Positions 1 to 6,091 are shown, numbered from the stretch's first letter. The stretch is DNA of 11,007 nt from Gammaproteobacteria bacterium (GCA_006227085.1 SBFY01000213.1:1-11007); one strand, 5' to 3'. The notes: generated by a model from the letters alone, not told the origin. Made by a program: numbers and translations.

Positions 1-24
1 AACAAAAACCCCGGCGAACCGGGG
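1..24 (-). terminator. Intrinsic terminator of the 55-aa protein gene
   Basis: CCCCGG (9-14) and CCGGGG (19-24) form a perfect 6-bp GC stem. On the minus strand the loop reads TTCG, the classic stable tetraloop, and the stem is followed by five T (8-4). It lies 17 bases past the stop of the minus-strand gene ending at 42, so it very probably ends that transcript. There is no T tract in the plus direction. Confidence 0.9.
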
Positions 25-41
25 CAGGAGACAAGGGGGTT

Positions 42-209
42 TCAATACTGGTCGTCTTTACGGCGGCCGGGGCTGCGGCGGCGCTCTTCAGAACCAAGAT
101 TCGGCGGCGGCATATCCGCACGCCGGTCACGCTTGTTCTTGCGCTCTTCCAGCGCATCTTCAATCCTTTGTACGATGTCTTCCGTGATCACTGGTTTGTT
201 CTCCGCCAT
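42..209 (-). CDS. Small charged hypothetical protein (55 aa)
   Basis: The 55-aa product starts MAENKPVITEDIVQRIEDAL. Residues 7-22 look like an amphipathic helix. The C-terminal half (about residues 22-55) is dominated by Arg, Lys, Asp, Glu and Pro (ERRRSPGRRKDDQY at the end) and is probably disordered. There is no signal peptide, membrane segment or cysteine, so it should be cytoplasmic; the basic tail could contact nucleic acid or ribosomes, but that is a guess. The frame stays open upstream to 353, but that stretch runs through the end of dsbA and lacks the character of the small protein, so the ATG at 209 is preferred. The ribosome site is weak (AGGA only 2 bases from the ATG). Reality as a gene is supported by the terminator just behind it and a promoter-like element ahead. 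I do not recognise the family. Confidence 0.7.
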   Translation of the reverse strand: MAENKPVITEDIVQRIEDALEERKNKRDRRADMPPPNLGSEERRRSPGRRKDDQY

Positions 210-245
210 GGTCCTGACCGTGCTACCTGTGCCCAACACATCTTG

Positions 246-252
246 AGTATAG
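246..252 (-). promoter_or_regulatory. Sigma-S-like -10 element for the 55-aa gene
   Basis: On the minus strand this reads CTATACT, the core of the RpoS-type -10 consensus, and contains TATACT (5 of 6 to sigma-70). The bases around it (TTGTTGC-CTATACT-CAAG) fit an element that depends little on a -35 box, and none is evident 17 bases upstream. A start near 239 would leave a leader of about 30 bases before the ATG at 209. The element sits just past the dsbA stop at 277. The assignment rests on the motif only. Confidence 0.4.
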
Positions 253-276
253 GCAACAATTCCGGGGTTTGCCTGC

Positions 277-981
277 TTATTCGGAAACCGCTTCCGGTGC
301 CGCTTCCCCGGCCGGTATTGCCGACAGGGCCTTATCTGCGGCCGCCTTGGCACGCAAGGCCTGCGTCTCGCGGGCGATCAGGAAATCCGCCACTTTCAGC
401 ACTTCGGCCTGCCCGCTGAGATTGCGGCCATTGATCACCCACTTGCCATTGATGATCACGGTCGGGGTGCCAGTGACCCGGTAATCGCGCATCCGGTTCA
501 TCGACTGCCTGGCGCGGCTGGCGATACCGAATGAGTTAAAAACCTTGCTGAACTCGGCCGGGTCAACACCCGCAGCACTCTTGAACAGGTCGGCCAGGCT
601 TTGTTCGCTATCGAGCTGCTGCTTTTGTTCATGGATGACTGCAAACATGGCGGGATGGGTTTTTTCCATGACGCCCAGGGCCTCGGCGGTATAAAACGCC
701 TGTGCCTGCAGCATCATGTCTTCGCGGCCAAACACCGCGGGTACAGATACGAACACCGCTTCAGCCGGCAGCGTTTTCTTCCATTCCGCCAGCAGTGGCT
801 CGAAGTGGTAGCAATGGATGCAGCCATAGGCGAACACTTCAGCCACTTCCACCTTGCTGGCGTCCACCGTTGGTACCGGGACCGGCAACGGGGCGTAATG
901 CTGGCCTTCCTTGTAGAGGAATTGGGCCTGGGCCAAGCCGGCAAGCATCAGGCTGGCCAGCAACAGGGTTAAGCGCTTCAT
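277..981 (-). CDS. dsbA: Thiol:disulfide interchange protein DsbA
   Basis: DsbA introduces disulfide bonds into exported proteins and is re-oxidised by DsbB. The 234-aa product has a signal peptide (residues 1-19, cut after AQA). A thioredoxin fold carries the active site C54-I-H-C57 in the context FAYGCIHCYHFEPL, a helical insertion lies at about 88-165, and the cis-proline loop is G-T172-P173-T. The usual dipeptide is Pro-His (CPHC); here it is Ile-His, which may shift the redox potential. After about residue 205 an Ala/Glu-rich tail (ARETQALRAKAAADKALSAI onward) extends past the fold. The start at 981 is fixed by AAGGAG five bases upstream. A terminator at 1041-1073 separates it from cytochrome c4, so it probably has its own promoter; see the sigma-E-like element at 1009-1036. 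The neighbouring exported cytochromes also act in the periplasm. Confidence 0.95.
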   Translation of the reverse strand: MKRLTLLLASLMLAGLAQAQFLYKEGQHYAPLPVPVPTVDASKVEVAEVFAYGCIHCYHFEPLLAEWKKTLPAEAVFVSVPAVFGREDMMLQAQAFYTAEALGVMEKTHPAMFAVIHEQKQQLDSEQSLADLFKSAAGVDPAEFSKVFNSFGIASRARQSMNRMRDYRVTGTPTVIINGKWVINGRNLSGQAEVLKVADFLIARETQALRAKAAADKALSAIPAGEAAPEAVSE

Positions 982-1008
982 GGGAACTCCTTGTGTTTAT
1001 CTCTGCAT

Positions 1009-1036
1009 TTCGACCATCGCCGGCGGCAACGGTTCC
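1009..1036 (-). promoter_or_regulatory. Possible sigma-E/AlgU-type promoter of dsbA
   Basis: On the minus strand GGAACCG (1036-1030), a 16-base spacer and TCGAA (1013-1009) match the layout GGAACTT-N16-TCAAA/TCTGA used by RpoE/AlgU sigma factors. The spacing is identical to the stronger element before the small RNA at 3028-3055. Both boxes deviate from consensus (CG for TT; G for A in the -10). Transcription would start near 1002 and give a leader of about 20 bases holding the AAGGAG. AlgU-dependent induction of DsbA is, as I recall, reported for Pseudomonas aeruginosa, which makes it plausible. Confidence 0.4.
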
Positions 1037-1040
1037 ATCC

Positions 1041-1073
1041 AATAAAAAAGGGTGGCCTGAGCCACCCTTTTTA
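1041..1073 (-). terminator. Terminator after cytochrome c4 (bidirectional form)
   Basis: GGGTGGC (1050-1056), loop CTGA, GCCACCC (1061-1067), flanked by an A run on the left and a T run on the right, so both strands show a stem followed by T. On the minus strand it lies 17 bases past the cytochrome c4 stop at 1090 and should end the c5-c4 transcript before dsbA. Confidence 0.92.
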
Positions 1074-1089
1074 ACACATCCAGACGCTA

Positions 1090-1812
1090 TTAGTGCAGGC
1101 CGGACATGTAATTGGCTACTGCTTCCATCTCGCGATCGGTCAGCTTGGCAGCCAGCGTGCGCATGATGGCGGCCGGCTCATCGCTGGTCTCATTGCGGCG
1201 GCCAGCGTCGGTCGCATCGCCTTTGGCACGCAGGGCTTTCACTTCGTCATCCGAGAACTCGGAAGCACGGCGGAACGCCTTCAGCTGGGCCACGGTGTAC
1301 TTGGCGTGTTGGCCGCCCACTTTGGGGAAACCGGCCAAAGCATTACCGGCACCCGTCGGTGAGTGACAGGCGGTGCAGGCGGTCACATCCTTGGACGGGA
1401 TGCCTGCACGGTAGATTTGTTCGCCCAGCGACAAAGGGGCCTCGGTGTTTTCAACGGCACCGGCGATGTTGGCACTTTGCTGGGCATAGAAAGCGGCCAT
1501 ATCAGCCAGATCCTGTGTGCTCAGGTTCACCAGCAATCCCGCCATCAGCGGTGCAGAACGCGGCAGGCAACGAGAAGCTTTCTGCTCTTCAGCGCTCTTC
1601 TGGCCACACTGGATATCTTTCAGTTGTTTCAGCAGGTATTTCTCACCCTGCCCTGCCAGGCTTGGGAAATCCGGCGAGGCGCTGTTACCGGTAGCACCGT
1701 GGCAACCAGCGCAAACCGCTGTCTTTGCCTGGCCGGCAGCCGCATCACCTTCCGCTTGTACACCAACCGCCATCGCGGCCAGCAGGCAGATCGCAAATAC
1801 TCGTTTCATCAT
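1090..1812 (-). CDS. Di-heme cytochrome c4
   Basis: Periplasmic di-heme electron carrier that in this family passes electrons from the bc1 complex to terminal oxidases. The 240-aa product has a signal peptide (about 1-20, VQA|EGD) and two homologous cytochrome c halves. Heme 1 is bound by C34-AG-C37-H38 with likely axial M90; heme 2 by C146-TA-C149-H150 with likely axial M217. The end AVANYMSGLH is typical of c4. An unusual stretch at 66-83 contains two further cysteines, C69 and C82, close to the first axial Met; the c4 sequences I remember have none there, so they could form an extra disulfide. Two ATGs stand in tandem (1812 and 1809); the first is 7 bases from a weak AGAG and is used here. 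It lies 44 bases behind cytochrome c5 with no terminator between, so the two probably form an operon. Confidence 0.92.
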   Translation of the reverse strand: MMKRVFAICLLAAMAVGVQAEGDAAAGQAKTAVCAGCHGATGNSASPDFPSLAGQGEKYLLKQLKDIQCGQKSAEEQKASRCLPRSAPLMAGLLVNLSTQDLADMAAFYAQQSANIAGAVENTEAPLSLGEQIYRAGIPSKDVTACTACHSPTGAGNALAGFPKVGGQHAKYTVAQLKAFRRASEFSDDEVKALRAKGDATDAGRRNETSDEPAAIMRTLAAKLTDREMEAVANYMSGLH

Positions 1813-1856
1813 GACAACACTCTGTTTTGGGAATTAGGTGCCGTTACCGGCAGGGC

Positions 1857-2153
1857 TCACTTCGACATGAATTCGATCAGGGCCTTGTACTCGGCATCGG
1901 TACAATCCATGCACATCGCACGCGGCGGCATGGCATTGAGGCCATTCTTGGCGCTGTTGACCAACACATCCATGCCCTTGGTCAGGCGCGGCGCCCAGGC
2001 TTCAGCGTTATGGGTAATCGGTGCGCCAGCAGCACCCGAGGCATGACAAGCCATGCAGGCGCGGTTGTACAGTTCCGTGACGTCACGTGTAGCACCATCA
2101 GCAGCCACACTGCCAGCAACAGCCATCAAGGCGACAACAGCCAGTTTTTTCAT
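1857..2153 (-). CDS. Cytochrome c5 family protein (mono-heme)
   Basis: Small exported c-type cytochrome acting as a periplasmic electron carrier. The 98-aa product has a signal peptide (about 1-18, SVAA|DG), the heme site C33-MA-C36-H37, a likely axial Met at M75 in NAMPP, and the cysteine pair C81-MD-C84 that is the hallmark of the c5 family and forms a second disulfide. The start at 2153 is supported by GGAG seven bases upstream and by the signal peptide beginning MKKLAVV; in-frame ATGs further up (for example near 2180) would add a tail without export features. It is followed at 44 bases by cytochrome c4, so both are probably co-transcribed from the promoter at 2208-2236. The gene is divergent from engB. 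Confidence 0.92.
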   Translation of the reverse strand: MKKLAVVALMAVAGSVAADGATRDVTELYNRACMACHASGAAGAPITHNAEAWAPRLTKGMDVLVNSAKNGLNAMPPRAMCMDCTDAEYKALIEFMSK

Positions 2154-2180
2154 ATCCAGACTCCGGTTTACGGGCATGAT

Positions 2181-2198
2181 GCTGGGCAAGACCCCAGC
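2181..2198 (-). other. Hairpin at the 5' end of the cytochrome c5-c4 leader
   Basis: GCTGGG (2181-2186) and CCCAGC (2193-2198) pair across a 6-base loop. The predicted transcript begins near 2201, so the stem would sit within a few bases of the 5' end, where such stems can protect mRNA. It has no T tract and is not a terminator. Role inferred. Confidence 0.4.
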
Positions 2199-2207
2199 CG
2201 GCATGGG

Positions 2208-2236
2208 ATTATATACAAGCCGCAGGCGCAGGAAAA
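2208..2236 (-). promoter_or_regulatory. Sigma-70 promoter of the cytochrome c5-c4 operon
   Basis: On the minus strand TATAAT (2213-2208) is a perfect -10, preceded by TTGTA. A 17-base spacer gives TTTTCC (2236-2231) as a weak -35. The start would be near 2201, about 48 bases before the c5 ATG. The opposite strand is the engB leader. Confidence 0.6.
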
Positions 2237-2277
2237 CGCCTTCGCAGCGGCAAAATTGATCCATATCGGGAGTTCTT

Positions 2278-2913
2278 GTGGCTGATTCCACCCCCCCTGC
2301 CCCGCCCAGCCGGCGTTACCGGCAGGCCGTGTTCTTCAAGAGTGCGCCGTCGATGGCCGAATGCCCGGACGCGCCCGGCGTGGAAGTCGCCTTTGCTGGC
2401 CGCTCCAATGCCGGTAAATCCAGCGCCATCAACACCCTGACCGGACAGAAACGGCTGGCCCGCACCAGTAAGACGCCGGGCCGCACACAGTTGATCAACT
2501 TTTTCACCCTCACCGATGGCCAATACCTGGTCGACCTGCCCGGTTATGGCTATGCCAAGGTGTCACAGACGGTGAAAAACGAGTGGCAGCGCCATTTGCA
2601 GGGATATCTCGAGCAGCGCCAGCAATTGCAGGCCCTGGTGCTGGTGATGGATGTGCGCCACCCGTTGCAGGATTTCGACCGCGCCATGCTGGGCTTTGCC
2701 GAAGCGGCCAGCCTGCCAGTGCATATCCTGCTCACCAAGGCTGACAAACTGAGCCGCGGCGCGGCTGGCAACACCCTGCTCGCCGTGCGCAAGGAAACCG
2801 CCCGTAGCCGCTCACCCGTCACGGTGCAGTTGTTTTCATCACTGAACAACCAGGGCGTGGATGAATTGGCCAGCCAGCTCGATACCTGGTTACCGCCAAC
2901 GACCGCCCAATAA
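2278..2913 (+). CDS. engB: Ribosome-biogenesis GTP-binding protein EngB (YihA/YsxC)
   Basis: Essential TrmE-Era-EngA-EngB-Septin family GTPase needed for late assembly of the large ribosomal subunit; cytoplasmic. The 211-aa length is normal for the family. G1 is GRSNAGKS (41-48), G2 lies in TSKTPGRTQLINFF (63-76), G3 is DLPG (86-89), G4 is TKAD (153-156) and the G5 region is SS (187-188). The start is GTG at 2278, five bases behind GGAG (2269-2272); the next in-frame ATG (codon 26) would remove conserved N-terminal sequence. The gene converges with polA across the small-RNA region, and its TAA (2911-2913) lies inside the T tail of the opposing terminator. No clear promoter is seen in the short leader. 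Confidence 0.96.
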   Translation: MADSTPPAPPSRRYRQAVFFKSAPSMAECPDAPGVEVAFAGRSNAGKSSAINTLTGQKRLARTSKTPGRTQLINFFTLTDGQYLVDLPGYGYAKVSQTVKNEWQRHLQGYLEQRQQLQALVLVMDVRHPLQDFDRAMLGFAEAASLPVHILLTKADKLSRGAAGNTLLAVRKETARSRSPVTVQLFSSLNNQGVDELASQLDTWLPPTTAQ

Positions 2914-2949
2914 AAAACCCGCGCATGGGGGGAAGCCAGTGCGCGGGTT
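2911..2949 (-). terminator. Intrinsic terminator of the small RNA (and polA read-through)
   Basis: AACCCGCGCA (2916-2925) pairs perfectly with TGCGCGGGTT (2940-2949) over a 14-base loop. On the minus strand the stem is followed by six T, then ATT (2917-2909). The plus direction has the same stem but no T tract (GATTGATC), so the terminator works mainly for minus-strand transcripts. Confidence 0.92.
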
Positions 2950-3021
2950 GATTGATCACCAATCAAGAGCCGGTGCGATTCGGGGGAACAGGAGTTTGCA
3001 CCGGCAGTGGTTGTTGCCACT
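2911..3021 (-). ncRNA. ErsA/Spot 42-locus small regulatory RNA, about 110 nt (predicted)
   Basis: Between polA and engB, on the polA strand, a sigma-E-type promoter (3028-3055) is followed by four stems in a row. Stem 1 is CCACTG/CAGTGG (3022-3017 with 3010-3005). Stem 2 is GCCGGTGC/GCACCGGC (3005-2998 with 2976-2969), whose 21-base loop holds CTCCTGTTCCCCC, an anti-Shine-Dalgarno type sequence. Stem 3 is TTGATTG/CAATCAA (2966-2960 with 2954-2948). Stem 4 is the terminator. There is no credible reading frame. This is the locus of Spot 42 in E. coli and of the AlgU-dependent ErsA RNA in Pseudomonas, which represses targets at their ribosome sites with Hfq. I infer homology from position, promoter class and layout, not from sequence alignment. 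The exact 5' end is uncertain by a few bases, and stem 1 overlaps it. Confidence 0.75.
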
Positions 3022-3027
3022 GTTTAC

Positions 3028-3055
3028 TCAGACTGGCCTTTGCAGCAAAAGTTCC
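3028..3055 (-). promoter_or_regulatory. Sigma-E/AlgU-type promoter of the small RNA
   Basis: On the minus strand GGAACTT (3055-3049), 16 bases, then TCTGA (3032-3028). This equals the consensus of AlgU (sigma-22) promoters in Pseudomonas and closely matches RpoE promoters in enterics. An A/T-rich stretch just upstream (3061-3095) could act as an UP element. Transcription should start around 3021. No open frame follows, so the promoter drives a non-coding RNA. Confidence 0.8.
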
Positions 3056-3095
3056 TGTGCATTTAAGGTTTTGTGATTTTTTGATGCGTTTCACA

Positions 3096-5831
3096 TCAGT
3101 GGGCTTCATCCCAATCCAGCCCGACGCCCGCCTCCACCAATAACGGCACCTTGAGCTGCGCCGCATCGCGCATGCGCGCAATCACGCCTTCACGCACGTC
3201 GGCCAATGCGCTTTCAGCGACCTCAAGCACCAGTTCATCGTGCACCTGCATCACCATGCGTGCTGGCAAACCGCTTTCTTTCAACCAGCCATGGATGCTG
3301 ATCATGGCACGCTTGATGATGTCGGCAGCGGTCCCCTGCATCGGTGCATTGATGGCTGTGCGCTCAGCGGCCTGTCGCTGCATGGGGTTGCGCGCGTTGA
3401 TCTCCGGCAAATACAGCCGGCGACCAAACAAGGTTTCCACATAGCCGGCTTTTTTTGCATTGTCGCGGATATCATCCATATAACGCTGCACGCCGGGGTA
3501 ACGCGCAAAATACACATCCATGTACTGCTGCGCTTCGGTACGACTGACATCAAGCTGCTTCGCCAGACCAAATGCAGACATGCCATAAATCAGGCCGAAA
3601 TTAATCGCTTTCGCACTGCGGCGCTGATCTGCCGTAACCTTTTCCGGTGCCACACCGAACACTTCTGCAGCCGTTGCGCGATGCACGTCCTCGCCGGCAG
3701 AGAACGCTTTCAATAACGCGGCATCACCTGACAAGTGCGCCATGATGCGCAACTCGATTTGTGAATAATCCGCTGCCAGTAACACATGCCCCTTGGGTGC
3801 CACAAAGGCCTTGCGGATGCGCCGCCCTTCTTCCGTGCGCACCGGGATGTTTTGCAAATTGGGATCCGACGATGACAGGCGACCGGTTGCGGTCACCGCT
3901 TGATGATATGAGGTGTGCACGCGCCCCGTGCGCGGATTCGCCATCTCCGGCAATTTATCGGTGTAGGTCGATTTCAGTTTTGCCATGCTGCGATATTCCA
4001 TGATCACGCGTGGCAATTCGTATTCTTCCGCCAGTTCTGCCAATACCGGTTCAGCAGTGGATGGCTGCCCTTTCGGGGTTTTCTGTTTCACCGGCAGTTG
4101 CAATCGATCAAACAGGATTTCACCCAACTGTTTGGGCGAGCCCAGATTGAACGGCCCGCCAGCTAGCTGGTAGGCATCGTTTTCCAATGCCAGCATGCGT
4201 TCGGCCAATTGCTGGCTTTGTTGCTTGAGTTGCTGCACATCAATCAGGGTGCCGGCCTGCTCCATGTCGGACAGCACTTCCACCAATGGCATTTCAATGT
4301 CGTTAAACACCGACAGCAACGCCGGTGTTTGTTGCAACTGTGCGTGCAGCGTGCGATCAAGGCGCAAGGTGATGTCAGCATCTTCGGCCGCATACGGCCC
4401 TGCCTGCTCAAGCGCAACCTGGTCAAACGTTATTTGCCTCGCACCTTTACCTGCGATGTCTTCAAACGCGATGGTGTTTTCATCCAGGTATTTTTTGGCG
4501 AGGCTGTCCATGTCATGGCGGGTAGCTGTACTGTCCAGCACATACGATTCCAGCATGGTGTCACGCGCAATACCGCGCAAGGTGATGCCGTGATTGGCCA
4601 GCACATTGCGATCGTATTTCAGGTGCTGCCCTACCTTGGCCTTGCTGGCATCTTCCAGCACCGGCTTCAATGCGCCCAGCACGGTTGCTTCACTGAGCTG
4701 GTCCGGGGCACCCGGATAAATATGTGCAAACGGCACATACGCTGCCTCGCCCGGCTCAATCGCAAACGACACGCCCACCACGCGCGCCTGCATGTAATCC
4801 AGGCTGGTGGTTTCGGTATCAAAGGCAAACACCGTCGCCCGCTTGAGCCTCTCGACCCATGTCATAAAACGCTCTTCATCAAGAACCGTTTCGTAACGGC
4901 GCTCGACTGCGGCAGGTGCGGGCGCGGGTGGCGCCTGATCCCCCTCCCCGTCCGCCGCGCCCGACTCCAGCTCGGTCACCCAGGTCCTGAATTCCAGCGT
5001 CCGGAACAGCTCCAGCAGCGCGGCTTTATCGGGGTTGGCATCGTGCAGGTCGGGCACATGCATCGGCAATTTGAGATCCAGCCTGATCGTTGCCAAATCA
5101 CGTGACAAATACGCCTTTTCGCGCTCGTTTTTAAGTTTTTCAGGCAGTTTTGCGGCACCACGAACATCCAGTGCCGCGATCGCTTCGGGGGCGGCGTATA
5201 GCGCATCCAGCCCCCCTACCCCTTGCAGCAAGGCCAGGGCGGTTTTCTCGCCAATGCCGGGAACTCCTGGGATATTGTCGGTTTTATCGCCGATCAAGGC
5301 GAGATAATCGATGAAAAGGGCTGGTTCGATGCCGAACTTTTCCTTGACGCCCGCCTCGTCCAGCACCGTATTGGTCATGGTGTTCACCAGGGTCACTTGC
5401 GGCGTCACCAGCTGCGCCAGATCCTTGTCACCGGTCGAAATCACCACGTGCTGCCCTGCCCGCTCGGCTTCATGCGCCAGGGTGCCGATCACATCATCGG
5501 CTTCAACCTCCGGCACCACCAGCAATGGCAGGCCCATGGCCTTGATGATGGCGTGCACCGGCTCGACCTGTGCCCGCAAATCGTCCGGCATGGGCGGCCG
5601 ATTAGCCTTGTATTCGGGGTAGATCGCCTCCCGGAAGGTCTTGCCTGGCGCATCAAACACCACCGCCACCACGCTGCCCGGGTAATCCTTGACCAGCTTG
5701 CGGATCATGCTGATCACGCCCTTCACGGCACCCGTGGGCATGCCTTTGCTGTTGGTGAGCGGCGGCAAGGCGTGGAAGGCCCGGTACAGGTACGAAGAGC
5801 CATCCACCAGCACCAGCGGTTTATCCGACAT
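3096..5831 (-). CDS. polA: DNA polymerase I (5' nuclease, 3'-5' exonuclease, polymerase)
   Basis: Removes RNA primers, fills gaps in lagging-strand synthesis and acts in excision repair. With the start used here the product is 911 aa, close to E. coli PolA. The 5' nuclease domain (about 1-290) shows D10 in LVDGSS, EADD near 111, STGDKD near 133 and the helix-hairpin-helix GVPGIGEKTA near 189-198. An Ala/Pro/Glu linker (about 289-310) follows. The proofreading domain is intact, with D338-T-E340 and Y480-x3-D484. The polymerase domain has motif A (D688-YSQIELR), motif B (RRSAKAINFGLIYG, about 737-750) and motif C (H864-D-E866). Two ATGs compete: AAGGGA touches the one at 5837 but is six bases from the one at 5831, so 5831 is chosen; it also gives the usual MSxxPLVLVDG opening. 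No strong promoter is obvious. Long frames on the opposite strand are shadows. Confidence 0.97.
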   Translation of the reverse strand: MSDKPLVLVDGSSYLYRAFHALPPLTNSKGMPTGAVKGVISMIRKLVKDYPGSVVAVVFDAPGKTFREAIYPEYKANRPPMPDDLRAQVEPVHAIIKAMGLPLLVVPEVEADDVIGTLAHEAERAGQHVVISTGDKDLAQLVTPQVTLVNTMTNTVLDEAGVKEKFGIEPALFIDYLALIGDKTDNIPGVPGIGEKTALALLQGVGGLDALYAAPEAIAALDVRGAAKLPEKLKNEREKAYLSRDLATIRLDLKLPMHVPDLHDANPDKAALLELFRTLEFRTWVTELESGAADGEGDQAPPAPAPAAVERRYETVLDEERFMTWVERLKRATVFAFDTETTSLDYMQARVVGVSFAIEPGEAAYVPFAHIYPGAPDQLSEATVLGALKPVLEDASKAKVGQHLKYDRNVLANHGITLRGIARDTMLESYVLDSTATRHDMDSLAKKYLDENTIAFEDIAGKGARQITFDQVALEQAGPYAAEDADITLRLDRTLHAQLQQTPALLSVFNDIEMPLVEVLSDMEQAGTLIDVQQLKQQSQQLAERMLALENDAYQLAGGPFNLGSPKQLGEILFDRLQLPVKQKTPKGQPSTAEPVLAELAEEYELPRVIMEYRSMAKLKSTYTDKLPEMANPRTGRVHTSYHQAVTATGRLSSSDPNLQNIPVRTEEGRRIRKAFVAPKGHVLLAADYSQIELRIMAHLSGDAALLKAFSAGEDVHRATAAEVFGVAPEKVTADQRRSAKAINFGLIYGMSAFGLAKQLDVSRTEAQQYMDVYFARYPGVQRYMDDIRDNAKKAGYVETLFGRRLYLPEINARNPMQRQAAERTAINAPMQGTAADIIKRAMISIHGWLKESGLPARMVMQVHDELVLEVAESALADVREGVIARMRDAAQLKVPLLVEAGVGLDWDEAH

Positions 5832-5972
5832 GCGCATTCCCTTACTCGGTCACGAAACGCAGCATTCTTGCGCAGAAGCGCGCCCATTGCCATGCCGCCG
5901 GCATTGGCACCCCGCGGGCTGGATCCAGAGCGCTGTGACGGCATCTTTGTGATCCGCTCCACGTTTCTTGAC

Positions 5973-6091
5973 GTAACACTGCAAACATTGCGCTATCCCC
6001 TCGAGATGTAACAAAAAATTCACGATTTAGCCACTAAAGGGGGTTGCAGGGCAGGGGCTGAATCGTTACGATAGGTAACACAAGGTAACAC
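5973..6091 (+). repeat. Cluster of GTAACA direct repeats with one inverted copy
   Basis: GTAACA occurs in direct orientation at 5973, 6008, 6075 and 6085, and an inverted GTTAC at 6065. The 6065 and 6075 copies form a dyad GTTAC-N5-GTAAC. The last two copies are exactly 10 bases apart (AGGTAACAC twice, 6073-6081 and 6083-6091), so they face the same side of the helix. They overlap and follow the candidate promoter of the 85-aa gene, as operators for a repressor would. The regulator is unknown. Confidence 0.5.
6044..6072 (+). promoter_or_regulatory. Candidate sigma-70 promoter of the 85-aa gene
   Basis: TTGCAG (6044-6049), a 17-base spacer and TACGAT (6067-6072): 3 of 6 and 4 of 6 to consensus with ideal spacing. 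The start would be near 6079, inside the GTAACA repeats, leaving a leader of about 50 bases. A second possible -35, TTGACG at 5968, lacks a good -10. Weak evidence. Confidence 0.35.

Noticed and set aside
252..273. Hairpin GGCAA/TTGCC as a dsbA terminator
   Set aside because: The stem is only 5 bp with a 12-base loop and is followed by TATACTC, not a T run.
210..353. N-terminal extension of the 55-aa protein up to an ATG at 353
   Set aside because: It overlaps the last 77 bases of dsbA, carries the promoter-like element, and its composition differs from the rest; ATG 209 is more likely.
1363..2046. Long plus-strand open frame (227 codons) opposite the cytochromes
   Set aside because: It is antisense to two genes with clear heme motifs, has no ribosome site and no recognisable protein character.
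5832..5837. ATG at 5837 as the polA start
   Set aside because: The AAGGGA directly abuts it; the second ATG at 5831 has the proper six-base spacing and gives the usual N-terminus.
4209..6011. Long plus-strand open frames opposite polA (298 and 262 codons)
   Set aside because: GC-rich shadows of the polA reading frame; His/Arg/Gln-rich nonsense composition and no ribosome sites.
6004..6013. Second Zur half-site (ATGTAACAA) upstream of the 85-aa gene
   Set aside because: It shares nine bases with one arm of the Zur dyad, but no second arm follows; better explained as one of the GTAACA repeats.
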